A stretch of DNA of 64,000 bases from JTS-RE37 sp041744575 (lineage in GTDB: Bacteria > Bacteroidota > Bacteroidia > Flavobacteriales > Flavobacteriaceae). This document shows, piece after piece, positions 1 to 7,971 of this stretch. The DNA is taken from positions 1-64,000 of the forward strand of contig JBGTKP010000033.1 in NCBI GenBank assembly GCA_041744575.1. Direction: 5' to 3'. Numbering within the stretch: position 1 is the stretch's first letter; every line of letters begins with the position of its first letter. A model generated the notes under the pieces. That model was not told the origin of the DNA and did no database searches. It saw only the letters and a program-made list of their open reading frames with translations. Made by a program: the position numbers and the translations under genes.

Positions 1-96
1 CAAAACTTCGTTCCATTGGCGTGCAATGGATTTTTGGCCGCTGGCGCCTTCCATGGATAAAAAAAGCAACATAAAAAAAATGGAAAATCTCTTCAT
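1..96 (-). CDS. N-terminus of a secreted protein, possibly haloperoxidase-like (partial)
   Basis: Reading leftwards from the ATG at 96 there are 32 open codons running off the window. The start is a clear signal peptide (basic MKR, then a Phe/Leu-rich core, then Ser-Gly-Gln). The mature end reads SIARQWNEVL, which resembles the opening of secreted vanadium-haloperoxidase/PAP2-like proteins of Bacteroidota (typically ARxWNEVLLEAIR). That family call is from memory of a short motif, so it is tentative. The next feature to the right is a broken IS110-type transposase on the opposite strand, beginning 100 bases away. The promoter of this gene, if intact, must lie in that gap or has been replaced by the insertion. 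Confidence 0.55.
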   Translation of the reverse strand, partial: MKRFSIFFMLLFLSMEGASGQKSIARQWNEVL

Positions 97-124
97 GCCT
101 CCAAGCTATTCAAATTGATGATTA

Positions 125-143
125 GCCCTTATGTTTGTAGGGC
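125..143 (+). repeat. Small hairpin in the left non-coding end of the IS110 copy
   Basis: GCCCT (125-129) and AGGGC (139-143) can pair over a 9-base loop, about 50 bases upstream of the transposase start. In the IS110 group the left non-coding end encodes the bridge RNA, so a fold here is expected in kind, but five pairs alone are weak support and I cannot place the element's left boundary. Confidence 0.25.
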
Positions 144-196
144 GAAAAGCCAAGAACAGTCCTTAACTTCCCGTGACAACTTAAAAAGTCAAAGAT

Positions 197-1272
197 ATGG
201 GAAGGACGGTCAAGCGATTGGATTATTCAGGGGAAAATTTTTATGTGGGCCTGGACACGCATTTGAAGAATTTGAAGTCTACCGTACTGGTCGGCAACAC
301 TTTTTTCAAGACATTCTCAAACGACCCGGATGCGGGGACCCTGTTGAAATACTTAAGGAAGAATTTTCCCGGGGGGAACTATTTTACAGCCTACCAGGCG
401 AGCTTCAGCGGTTTCGGTGCCCACAGGGAACTAACAAAATTGGGAATAACGAATATCGCGGTGAACTCGGCGGACATACCAACAACGGACAAGGAGCGCA
501 AGCAAAAGGAGGATGCCAAGGACAGCCGCAAGATAGAAGAACAACTTGCGGCGTCAAAACTGGAGGGCATACACGTTCCCGGCATCGAACGTGAAGGGGA
601 CAGGTCGATGGTAAGATTCCGCAAGACCCTTACCAAGGAAATAGCGAGGAACAAGTGCAGGGCCAAATCCTTTCTGTGCTATCACGGTATCGGGTCCTCG
701 AACGGTTCGCCAACAAGGCCAGGTGGTCGAAACGCTTTACCGTTTGGCTGAAAGAGCTGGACCTGCCCACTGAAAGCTCCCGGGCGACGCATACCTCGAT
801 CATCGACCTTGTACTTTTCATAAGGGACAAACAATATGGGACATTGAAAAGTATAAAGGCATTGTCCCGGACCGAACGGTATAGGGAAGACGTGGAGCTG
901 CTGATGAGCATCCCGGGAATAGGACTGATAACGGCAATGGTCCTTTTGACGGAACTGGGCGATATCTCAAGGTTCAAGGACCTGGACGGCCTATGTTCCT
1001 ATATCGGGCTGGTGCCCATGACCAACTCGCCAGGGGAGTTCGACTCCGTGGGCCATATTACGAAAAGACAGAACAAAGTGCTCAGGAGCATGATAGTGGA
1101 AAGTTCCTGGGTCGCTATAAGGAACGACCCCGCCCTGATGCTGGCCTACCAAAAGCTCGTCAGAAGAATGAGACCGACCAAGGCCATTATCAGGATATCG
1201 AAAAAAATGGTCAACAGGATACGCTATGTACTGAAAACCCGAACGCCCTATGTCAAAGCAGTCGTCGGATAA
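197..1272 (+). pseudogene. IS110-family transposase, frameshifted
   Basis: Two overlapping frames together make one IS110-type transposase. The first (197-751) carries the N-terminal DEDD RuvC-like domain, with YVGLDTHLKN at the start and the conserved NSADIPTTDKERKQKEDAKDSRK stretch broken here as NSADIPTTDKE. The second (655-1272) carries the C-terminal Tnp_IS110 domain, with SIPGIGLITAMVLLTELGD and the SYIGLVP motif. The protein changes frame near 685-700: CYHGI is in frame one and LERFANKARWSKRF in frame two. IS110 enzymes are not normally made by frameshifting, so I read this as an indel. The usual YEAGF motif with its catalytic Glu reads YQASF here, a second sign of inactivation. The terminal TAA is at 1270-1272. 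Confidence 0.85.
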
Positions 1273-1278
1273 CAGGAT

Positions 1279-1349
1279 AACTATAAAATTTAATACGGGA
1301 AATGTGACCCAATTGCGGTGTTCGTTCATAGAAGGTTGATTTTATAGTT
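1279..1349. repeat. Inverted repeat just after the IS110 transposase
   Basis: AACTATAAAAT (1279-1289) and ATTTTATAGTT (1339-1349) are perfect 11-base inverted copies separated by 49 bases. The left arm begins 6 bases after the transposase stop. The repeat probably belongs to the right non-coding end of the IS110 element, where members of the IS1111 group carry subterminal inverted repeats and their bridge RNA. Which subgroup this copy belongs to cannot be told from sequence reading alone. Confidence 0.5.
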
Positions 1350-1385
1350 TACTCCGGAAAATTTCTTTCGTGGCATTGTTGAAGT

Positions 1386-1427
1386 GGAAACAACTTTTTA
1401 ACGGACTTCGTCCTAAAAGTTGTTTCC
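1386..1427. repeat. Strong nested hairpin in non-coding DNA
   Basis: GGAAACAACTTTT (1386-1398) pairs perfectly with AAAAGTTGTTTCC (1415-1427). Inside the 16-base loop a second stem forms from GGAC (1403-1406) and GTCC (1410-1413) over TTC. The result is a 13-pair stem capped by a 4-pair stem. It lies in the 300-base gene-free stretch between the IS110 gene and the next small ORF. It has A/T flanks but no clear U-run on either strand, so it is not a textbook terminator. It could be part of the element's RNA, an end structure, or a remnant repeat. Confidence 0.6.
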
Positions 1428-1574
1428 AATCCAACAAGCCAACAGCATCATTATGGCATTTTTTTAATGGTCTTAAAATCAATGCGTTTAAAACCAATTA
1501 TTTAAAAATAAGAGGGAAGAAAAAAAGGAACTAAAACTTGGATAACAACATAGAAGTTTTAAACTTCTCGGGTT

Positions 1575-1868
1575 CTACCACGAATGTTGTGGAATGGCTA
1601 AATTAGCCATTAAAAAATGTTTTCGGAACAGTTCTTTGATTTGTTGCTCAATTGCGGTGACGGCTCGAAGGTCAACTTCCTTTCCGGGGATGTCCACGTG
1701 TATGTATCCTTTATCGGCGGCAAGGCCGAATGCCCGGGGAGCCTTGAGATGTGTCCGGTCTACGACCATACGGGTACGCGCAGGTGGCGCCATCTGGATA
1801 CCATCCAGTTCATAAAACGAACGTTTTTTGTCACTAAGTGCCAAGATACAGAGTGTACTTAATCCCAC
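1575..1868 (-). CDS. Small unrecognised ORF, possibly a gene fragment
   Basis: A 97-codon frame. The central part (about residues 20-85) looks protein-like, with ELDGIQMAPPARTRM, LKAPRAFGLAADKGY, HVDIPGKEVDL and a helical EQQIKELFRKHF. The first 15 residues and the last dozen look less natural. The C-terminal codons run through a 9-base palindrome (1593-1601 and 1603-1611, AATGGCTAA/TTAGCCATT). I do not recognise the family. It sits between a broken IS and an AT-rich island, so a truncated gene is as likely as a working one. Base composition is closer to the GC-richer IS side than to the island. Confidence 0.35.
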   Translation of the reverse strand: MGLSTLCILALSDKKRSFYELDGIQMAPPARTRMVVDRTHLKAPRAFGLAADKGYIHVDIPGKEVDLRAVTAIEQQIKELFRKHFLMANLAIPQHSW

Positions 1869-2205
1869 AATTATCTAGACTTCATAAAATAGGTAAGAGC
1901 TTGCATTCGTGTCCTAGCCCCTTAAATGCTTGTACAGATTTTCTAAAACACTTTAGAATATTTAAATTTAAGGAGTATGAGCAAAAGAAGGCAGCTTAAA
2001 ATTAATCGAAATTTACTCGGTTATTGGAGGCTAATACAGCAAAGGATATATATGTATTGCCTATCTGGTTTTACTTTCACTCTGAAGATATTTTTTTTCA
2101 TGACTCACAACATTTTATTTTGCTGAATAGTGAACCAAAAAGTATAAGAGTGCGACGCAACGGCAGTTTCATAGTAGTAATTCAGTCCGGTTCTAAAAAA
2201 ACCAC
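1869..2205. other. Gene-free stretch at the left edge of the AT-rich island
   Basis: No convincing gene here. A 74-codon plus-strand frame (2024-2248) has unnatural composition and runs into the end of the reductase gene. Base composition drops visibly to AT-rich within this stretch, so the left edge of the island, or an old junction, may lie here. Confidence 0.5.
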
Positions 2206-3255
2206 TCACTTTTTTGACGCTTGTGGCAGTTTAACAATTCCTAGTTGAAGAATACTTGCTGCACTTAATAAAACAGTATCTTCTGGTTTGAAAGGCTTCC
2301 AACCCAAATCGTTTTTGGCTTTTGAATTATTCATTTTTCGTTCAGTACCAAGGTCAAGCAAAATTGGCTTTAAGGTAACTTCAAAAAGTGAAAGGATATG
2401 TACCATAAAGTTGGGTAATTTTTGGGAAGGTATTTTCATTTTTGGATATGCCTTTTTCAAAATCCCTGCAATGTCGGTGAAAGTTATATGACCTGCCGAA
2501 CCAATATATCGTTGGTTGGCTGCCTGGGGTTGTTCCATAGCAAGAATTAATAAAGACGTAATAGACCTTACATCAACCATATCAAAACTTATTTGAGGCA
2601 AAGCGGGCATGCTGCCGTCCAATAGTTTAATAATTACATTAGCTGAGGCATTGAAATCCTCCTCAAGTAATGAGCCTAAAATAAGACCCGGACATACAAC
2701 TGATAACTCCAAACCGTAATTGTCATTTTTGATAAAATCCCAGGCGGCTTTTTCGGACAGGGTTTTACTTTTAAAATATGGAGTGATATCATTTCCGCGG
2801 TTCAAATCCGTCCAATCTGTTTCGTCAAATGTTCTTCTCCGTCTTTCTTTTGGCTGCCCGTATGAAATCGCAGCAGTTGAACTTGTAATTACAACTCTTT
2901 TGACCCCGCAGGCTGAAGCCGCCGACAGAATATTTATGTTGCCCTGGCGTGCCGGTATTATTAAGTCATTTTCATCTTTGGGCATTACCTTAGGGAATGG
3001 GGAAGCTATGTGTTGCACATAGTCCACTTCAACCATTAGTTTTTCCCATACATTCTCATCCTGGATGTCGGCTTCTGCAAAACTTAAATTGCTTGCTTGC
3101 GATGTATGCTGTGCAATAATCTTTTTGATAGAATTTGCCCTTTTCATATCTCTTAACGTACCAATTACCTGATAGCCTTTTTCAAGTAGTTGAATAGCTG
3201 TATGTGAACCTACAAAACCTGTAATTCCTGTCAGCAAAACTTTATTATTTGCCAT
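2206..3255 (-). CDS. NAD(P)-dependent epimerase/reductase (extended SDR, dihydroflavonol-reductase type)
   Basis: A 349-residue extended short-chain dehydrogenase. The Rossmann motif GITGFVGSH is at residues 10-18. A strand and serine motif, RVVITSSTAAISYG, falls at about 120-133, and the catalytic YFKSK (Tyr160, Lys164) follows. VVCPGLILGS is the usual strand after it. The layout is that of dihydroflavonol-4-reductase/aldehyde-reductase-like enzymes, which reduce carbonyls with NADPH in the cytosol; the substrate cannot be read. It is the last gene of a minus-strand cargo cluster on the island, 273 bases after the AraC regulator gene. The ATG at 3255 is the natural start because the Rossmann strand begins at residue 5. 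Confidence 0.85.
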   Translation of the reverse strand: MANNKVLLTGITGFVGSHTAIQLLEKGYQVIGTLRDMKRANSIKKIIAQHTSQASNLSFAEADIQDENVWEKLMVEVDYVQHIASPFPKVMPKDENDLIIPARQGNINILSAASACGVKRVVITSSTAAISYGQPKERRRRTFDETDWTDLNRGNDITPYFKSKTLSEKAAWDFIKNDNYGLELSVVCPGLILGSLLEEDFNASANVIIKLLDGSMPALPQISFDMVDVRSITSLLILAMEQPQAANQRYIGSAGHITFTDIAGILKKAYPKMKIPSQKLPNFMVHILSLFEVTLKPILLDLGTERKMNNSKAKNDLGWKPFKPEDTVLLSAASILQLGIVKLPQASKK

Positions 3256-3528
3256 GTCTTTAGATTTTAATTTAAACAGTAAATATCCAAAAAGTAAATT
3301 GGGGATGACTTACCAAATGGTGAAAAAAAAAGTCTTTGAAACATCGAGGCAAGTCAAAGACGCCAACACTTTCTTACCACACCTTAAAATAATTGCGCAA
3401 TGAACACAAAGTATCTGACTTTGCGTTATGAGTGGTTTTATTTTCTGTCAACATCTATAACTTTACCCTTACAGGCCGTCGTCTTCTCTTTACAATGTTC
3501 ATTTAGCAACCGATAAAAATGTTATTAT
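3256..3528. other. Intergenic stretch with one copy of a 10-base integrase-side repeat
   Basis: No gene is visible. CTGTCAACAT at 3445-3454 is the exact reverse complement of ATGTTGACAG, the repeat found next to the integrase and tRNA-Lys (12011-12020 and 12023-12032). It could be a distant arm-type site or chance. Confidence 0.3.
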
Positions 3529-4446
3529 TCAATTGAATGACTGTCTGAATTCCAAAGGCGAAAGATTGGTCTTTGTTTTAAATAATTTGCTGAACGACTG
3601 GGAGTGTTCAAATCCTAATTCGTATGCAATTTCACTTACGGACAAAGTAGTGGTCGATAATCTTTCTTTCGCTCTTTCAATTAATTTATCGTGTATGTGT
3701 TGCTGGGTACTTTGCCCTGTTAATACTCTAAGCAATCCACTTAAATAATTGGATGATACGTTTAATGATTCGGCAATGTATTGAACAGTAGGTGATCCTC
3801 TTTTTGTCAATAAATCACTATTGAAATAATCTGTAATTATTTCTTCTAAACGATTTAAGATAGTATGGTTAGTTATTTTTCTGGTGATAAATTGACGGTG
3901 ATAAAACCTGTCCGCATAATTCAGTAATAACTCTAATTGAGCAATGATAATATCCTGGCTGAATATATCAATGTTTGACTGATATTCCTGCTGAATATTT
4001 TTTATAATGCCGGCAATGGTTACTTCTTCTTTCTCCGAAAGAAACAATGCTTCGTGTACTGAATAATCAAAATATTCGTAGCTCTTTATTGTTTTTGCTA
4101 AAGATGTATTCCATAAAAAATCAGGATGAACGAGTAAGATCCAACCCGATCGTTGTAACAAAGAATTTGCCTCAACCTCAACTCTGAATACTTGCCCGGG
4201 TGAAATAAAGAACATGATCCCTTCATCAAAATCATATTCCTGCTGGCCATATTTGATTTTGCCGTTAATATTTCTTTTAACTGCCAGCGAGTAAAAGTCG
4301 AATACTAAGCTTACTGCTTCATCATCTAAATGCTTGATAGAGCCATAATCAATCACACTTATTAACGGATGCTCAGGAGGAGGCAACCCCCTGAAACGGT
4401 GGAACTCGCTTATCGATTTTAATCTATGCGTTTGTATGTTTGCCAT
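3529..4446 (-). CDS. AraC-family transcriptional regulator
   Basis: A 305-residue regulator with a sensor-like N-terminal domain and a C-terminal double helix-turn-helix. The DNA-binding part covers about the last 100 residues: SPTVQYIAESLNVSSNYLSGLLR is the first HTH (given here as its ends SPTVQYIAES and NYLSGLLR), then a linker with TGQSTQQHIHDKLIERAKE, then SVSEIAYELGFEHSQSFSKLFK and the family end LSPLEFR. The N-terminal half resembles the cupin-like ligand domain of Bacteroidota AraC proteins. The gene ends a run of oxidoreductase and NTF2-like genes and starts 18 bases after the NmrA-like gene, so it probably controls this cluster. The inducer is unknown. Confidence 0.9.
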   Translation of the reverse strand: MANIQTHRLKSISEFHRFRGLPPPEHPLISVIDYGSIKHLDDEAVSLVFDFYSLAVKRNINGKIKYGQQEYDFDEGIMFFISPGQVFRVEVEANSLLQRSGWILLVHPDFLWNTSLAKTIKSYEYFDYSVHEALFLSEKEEVTIAGIIKNIQQEYQSNIDIFSQDIIIAQLELLLNYADRFYHRQFITRKITNHTILNRLEEIITDYFNSDLLTKRGSPTVQYIAESLNVSSNYLSGLLRVLTGQSTQQHIHDKLIERAKERLSTTTLSVSEIAYELGFEHSQSFSKLFKTKTNLSPLEFRQSFN

Positions 4447-4464
4447 ATCACAAGGTAGTATTTG

Positions 4465-5358
4465 TTAGTTCAAAGCTGCAGCAAATTCCTTTGCAAAATC
4501 CTTCAGCTTTACCCTGCCCATGACCGCTGGTCTGTTGCGGAAATAATCTTCTGACAACAAACCGCTTTGAAGGCTTGAATACATTTCAACCAATCCGGAA
4601 GCGATTTGTTTATTCATCCCTGCTTGCACCAAGCCATTTAGGGTTTGTTCATTAGTGATAAGTACCCATTTTAGGTCAGGCTTTCCCATAGCTGTACCCA
4701 AGATAGTTGCCGTTTCGGCACCTGAAAGTTCTTCGCTTGCTACGTAGCGAATTTTTCTTCCGGTAAAGGGCATCATGATTTCTTCAGCTACCGCATCGGC
4801 AATATCAATAGGAGATACCCAGGGTATCTTTGTTATAGTACCATAATTTGCCATGATACATCCCGCATTTTTTATCATATCGGCATAACCATATAAGTTA
4901 TAGAAGAACGACGTTGGCCGCATGTGCGTAATAAATACATCTGCAGGTAGTTCATTTAATATATTTTGTACATCGTGTGCCCCTCTCAAAATTCCTGAGC
5001 CTTTCTCCAGGTGACCGCCAATTGTACTTAGGTTCACAACCCGCTTTACACCCGACTGCTTAATGGCTTGTGCATAGTTGTTTCCAAGTCTTCTGTAATA
5101 CCCAATGAGGTCAAGGTTTTGGTCGAAATAATTGTTTGGTGGTACCATGCAATAAACCGCATCTGCACCGGTAAAAGTCTTTACCAAAAAAACAACATCT
5201 TCAAGAGAACCAATTGCAGCGTTGGCACCCAATACTTCAATGGCTGTTTGTTTTTCGGGATTGCTGCCAATAACTGTGACAGCATGTCTTTGTTGTACCA
5301 ATTGTTCTGTCAGTGGTTTGCTTATATGTCCTAATGAGCCTGTTATTACTATTTTCAT
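4465..5358 (-). CDS. NmrA-like NAD(P)-binding protein (atypical SDR)
   Basis: About 297 residues from the ATG at 5358; the open frame continues upstream, but the Rossmann strand MKIVITGSLGHIS begins right at this ATG. The glycine motif is GSLGHIS, with Ser in place of the last Gly, as often in NmrA-like proteins. Later landmarks are AVYCMVPPNNYFD, KRVVNLSTIGGH and THMRPTSFFYNLYG, all in the order of the NmrA/HSCARG group, which use NAD(P)H as redox sensors or quinone reductases. There is no SDR YxxxK catalytic pair that I can point to. It lies between an SDR gene (90 bases) and the AraC gene (18 bases) on the same strand, so an operon is likely. Confidence 0.82.
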   Translation of the reverse strand: MKIVITGSLGHISKPLTEQLVQQRHAVTVIGSNPEKQTAIEVLGANAAIGSLEDVVFLVKTFTGADAVYCMVPPNNYFDQNLDLIGYYRRLGNNYAQAIKQSGVKRVVNLSTIGGHLEKGSGILRGAHDVQNILNELPADVFITHMRPTSFFYNLYGYADMIKNAGCIMANYGTITKIPWVSPIDIADAVAEEIMMPFTGRKIRYVASEELSGAETATILGTAMGKPDLKWVLITNEQTLNGLVQAGMNKQIASGLVEMYSSLQSGLLSEDYFRNRPAVMGRVKLKDFAKEFAAALN

Positions 5359-5448
5359 TTTTTCATTTTTATTTCTTAATATTAGTGTGATCTGATGTGT
5401 CTGCACCAACTTTTTTAGTTAGCAAAATCGGTTTCAATTTTTTACATA

Positions 5449-6213
5449 TTATAAAAATTGTCCACCGGAAACTTCAATTCTTTGTGCGTTGATCCACCTT
5501 GCTTCATCTGTACATAGGAAAGCTACTACACCTCCAATATCATCCGGTAAACCTACCCGCCCAAGGGCAGTATTGGAAGCAATCGTACTATTTAGCTGTT
5601 CATTATCTCTAACTACACCTCCACCAAAATCAGTTTCAATAGCGCCGGGTGCTATTATATTTACCCTGAGCCTTCTTACGCCTAATTCTTTTGCCTGATA
5701 CCTGGTGAGAGTTTCCATTGCACCTTTTAAAGCAGCATAAGCCGAGTAGCCCGGAAACGTCATGCGGGTTAAACCGGTGGATATGTTCACAATGCCGCCG
5801 CCATCATTTAAAAATTCTAATAATTTTTGTGTCAGGAAAAACGGACCTTTAAATTGAATATTCACCAATTCATCAAACTCTTTCTCGGTAGTGGTGCTGA
5901 AGCCATTGTAAATACCGATGCCCGCATTGTTAATTAAAAAATCAATTTTTTCACTTTGGAATGTTGCTTGAAGTTGAGTTTTGAGGTGGCTGACAAAATC
6001 GTTGAAGGTATTGTTTTGCGAGACATCCAGTTGAATGGTAACAGCCTTTTGCCCCAGGCTTTTTATTTCATTTACTACAGCTTCTGCTTCGTCTTTTTTA
6101 CTGTTGTAAGTAAGAATTACATGCAGACCTTTTTTAGCAAGACTTATTGCCATATTCTTTCCCAGTCCCCGGCTACCACCGGTCACCAGGGCTATTTTAT
6201 TTTTTGTATTCAT
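5449..6213 (-). CDS. Classical SDR oxidoreductase (FabG-like)
   Basis: A 254-residue classical short-chain dehydrogenase. TGGSRGLG (11-18) binds the cofactor, NNAG (95-98) stabilises the fold, and Ser145 with Tyr159-Ala-Ala-Leu-Lys163 forms the catalytic set. PGAIETDFGG follows, and the protein ends in the usual EVSGGQFL. The start is the ATG at 6213; an upstream TTG at 6231 would only add six residues. The length and motifs fit 3-oxoacyl-ACP-reductase-like or glucose-dehydrogenase-like enzymes, but the substrate cannot be assigned. It is part of the minus-strand cargo cluster with two other NAD(P)-binding proteins, suggesting detoxification or remodelling of one class of carbonyl compound. 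Confidence 0.9.
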   Translation of the reverse strand: MNTKNKIALVTGGSRGLGKNMAISLAKKGLHVILTYNSKKDEAEAVVNEIKSLGQKAVTIQLDVSQNNTFNDFVSHLKTQLQATFQSEKIDFLINNAGIGIYNGFSTTTEKEFDELVNIQFKGPFFLTQKLLEFLNDGGGIVNISTGLTRMTFPGYSAYAALKGAMETLTRYQAKELGVRRLRVNIIAPGAIETDFGGGVVRDNEQLNSTIASNTALGRVGLPDDIGGVVAFLCTDEARWINAQRIEVSGGQFL

Positions 6214-6342
6214 TTTTTTCTGTTTATTCAAAGCTCCGGCTAAATAAATAAACAGATGTAGCCTAATCTACTTTTGTTGTAGCCGAAAGGGGTTTATCCT
6301 TAGACCGGGGTTATAATATGTGAGGTTATCATTCCCGATTAC

Positions 6343-6726
6343 TTAAGCTACTTTGCTAGGGTGTCCACCTCGAACTCCGGAGTTGATGACGAAAGCCCTT
6401 AATTCGACAATCTTACCATCGAGAAATCGCCAGACATCGCAGTATGAGTAATGTGCCTCCTTGCCATCTTCGTCCTTCAATTCTATGTCGCCGAGTGCCG
6501 TGACAAAATCACCTTCAGCGATTAAATTAGTGACCGTAAATTTTGGCGGCTCAATGTACGTAGTTGCTAGATACTGGCGAACGGCTTCTTTTCCTTTAAG
6601 AATCTTGTCGCCGACAAATGTCCATTCCGTGTCTTCGGAGCAGAATGACAAGAGTCCTTCATTGTTGCCTTTAGCGATAGCCGCGTTGCCCTTTTCTAGG
6701 ATTGCTTTATTTTTTTCTTCTGCCAT
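6343..6726 (-). CDS. SnoaL/NTF2-like protein
   Basis: A 127-residue protein of the NTF2-like fold. The N-terminal helix NKAILEKGNAAIAKGN is followed by LLSFCSEDTEWTFVGDKILKGKEAVRQYL, then strands VTNLIAEGDFVTALGDIEL and YCDVWRFLDGKIVELRAFV. That is the standard order of SnoaL-like polyketide-cyclase-fold proteins; many lack known enzymatic activity. The ATG at 6726 gives a complete first helix. A second NTF2-like gene lies 36 bases upstream on the same strand, and the FabG-like gene starts 129 bases downstream. The two NTF2 proteins differ clearly in sequence, so this is not a recent duplication. Confidence 0.82.
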   Translation of the reverse strand: MAEEKNKAILEKGNAAIAKGNNEGLLSFCSEDTEWTFVGDKILKGKEAVRQYLATTYIEPPKFTVTNLIAEGDFVTALGDIELKDEDGKEAHYSYCDVWRFLDGKIVELRAFVINSGVRGGHPSKVA

Positions 6727-6762
6727 GGAATTGTGTTTAAAATTGTTCGGAACAAAATGATG

Positions 6763-7116
6763 TTATGCAAGCTCAATGTCCATTGTCTTTATCAAACCAT
6801 CTTCAAAAGTATAAATATGCTTCACCGTCCCATCAAATATTGAATTACCCTGCAAGTCTTTTACTTTTTGATGAACTTCAATTTCTAAACTTCCATTCTG
6901 CCTTTCATTAAATCCAATTGGTTCAACATTTGGATTTATCTCTTTCCATTGTCTTGTCCAATATTCTTTTATTTCATCGTGTCCGCTTATGTAGCCACCT
7001 TCCCAAGCTTTTGACCATCGCACATTTGGTTGCATTGTTGAAAGTGCTTTGTCAATGTCTCTTATGTTGAAAGCAGAATAAGCTTTTTTAATTAAATCTT
7101 TGAATTGCGTTGCCAT
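6763..7116 (-). CDS. NTF2-like/SnoaL-fold protein
   Basis: A 117-residue NTF2-like protein. The helix DLIKKAYSAFNIRDIDKALSTM leads into NVRWSKAWEGGYISGHDEIKEYWTRQW, and later strands include EIEVHQKVKDLQG and HIYTFEDGLIKTMDIE. This is the nuclear-transport-factor-2/ketosteroid-isomerase fold used by SnoaL-like cyclases and by many uncharacterised bacterial proteins. It is the first gene of the minus-strand cargo cluster, so the cluster promoter should lie in the 190-base AT-rich gap to the right (7117-7308). The adjacent ATPase gene ends at 7309 and points the same way, so read-through from the mobility module is possible. Confidence 0.82.
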   Translation of the reverse strand: MATQFKDLIKKAYSAFNIRDIDKALSTMQPNVRWSKAWEGGYISGHDEIKEYWTRQWKEINPNVEPIGFNERQNGSLEIEVHQKVKDLQGNSIFDGTVKHIYTFEDGLIKTMDIELA

Positions 7117-7308
7117 AAATAACTTTTGTTTAAATGTCGGTTTTAATTAAGGCTAATATAACCTACGATCTTCTAAATCAAAATAATTACATAATTGCCT
7201 GTGGAGTATTGAGTAATTGAGGGTGCTGTGGTTTGTTAAACCCAGGCGCAAGTAATTAATCCGATCTTTTTTTTAACTTATCTTCAGAGAGGTAATTGTT
7301 ATCTACCA

Positions 7309-7971
7309 TTATTTTCTTTTGTCAAGCGAAGCTTTATCAAAGGCTATAAGATTAAAAAGTTGACGCATCCGCGAACGCACCCTGGATCCATACCTGGTTT
7401 CTAGTTCATCGGCATTAAGATTGGTGGTAGCATGAGTGGGTATTGTAGTTTCCAGAAAAAAATCATATCGTGAAAGTAATACCTCACCCATAACATTGCA
7501 ATCCTGGCCATAATGTCTTCCAGGGGGTTCTACCCCCAGATCATCAAAACAAAAAAATCCATTGCATCCAAAGTCCTCTATAGTTTTATATCCTAAGTGA
7601 CCAAAAGAAAAGACTATATTTCTGCAGGGTATTATTGAGTATGGACGGCGATGTGGGACAATATATTTCAATAATTTCATTAGGCTCGTTTTACCACAGC
7701 CCACGGGTCCGGATAATAAAAGACCTTTATAAGGGTCAAGGCCCCATTTTTGACAATTACTTAAATCTTTAATAAAATAGTGGCAAAGCATTATGACAAT
7801 ATCCAGGTCTTCATCATAAATCCGAAAGTTTTTTCCAAATAGCAACTTGCCTTTTATTTGAAGATACATCAGGATTTTTTCAAAATCATATAGGATCTCC
7901 TGTCCTCTTAGGGTCCCGAGCTCATACTGTGTGCTACCTTCGACAATGATATGAGGATTTTGCAAAGTCAT
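7309..7971 (-). CDS. DnaC/IstB-like AAA+ ATPase (putative helicase loader)
   Basis: A 220-residue P-loop ATPase. Walker A is GPVGCGKTS (88-96), Walker B is CFDDLG (141-146), and an arginine-rich helix, YGSRVRSRMRQLFNLI, near 195-210 fits the arginine-finger/sensor region. The family resemblance is to DnaC/IstB-type loaders, which place replicative helicases or assist transposases. The start ATG overlaps the stop of the preceding gene in ATGA, so the two are translationally coupled. Together with that winged-helix protein it looks like the replication module of an integrative element or prophage-like satellite. No transposase of the IS21 type sits next to it, which argues against IstB itself. 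Confidence 0.8.
   Translation of the reverse strand: MTLQNPHIIVEGSTQYELGTLRGQEILYDFEKILMYLQIKGKLLFGKNFRIYDEDLDIVIMLCHYFIKDLSNCQKWGLDPYKGLLLSGPVGCGKTSLMKLLKYIVPHRRPYSIIPCRNIVFSFGHLGYKTIEDFGCNGFFCFDDLGVEPPGRHYGQDCNVMGEVLLSRYDFFLETTIPTHATTNLNADELETRYGSRVRSRMRQLFNLIAFDKASLDKRK

Noticed and set aside
1386..1427. Integron attC site
   Set aside because: The hairpin lacks the RYYYAAC and GTTRRRY core words, and no integron integrase is present.
2024..2248. 74-codon plus-strand ORF
   Set aside because: Unnatural composition, overlaps the end of the reductase gene, no ribosome site.
7231..7250. Possible left att site (AACCCAGG shared with the tRNA-Lys T-arm)
   Set aside because: Only eight bases match, and it lies between cargo and replication genes; no longer copy of the tRNA end was found.
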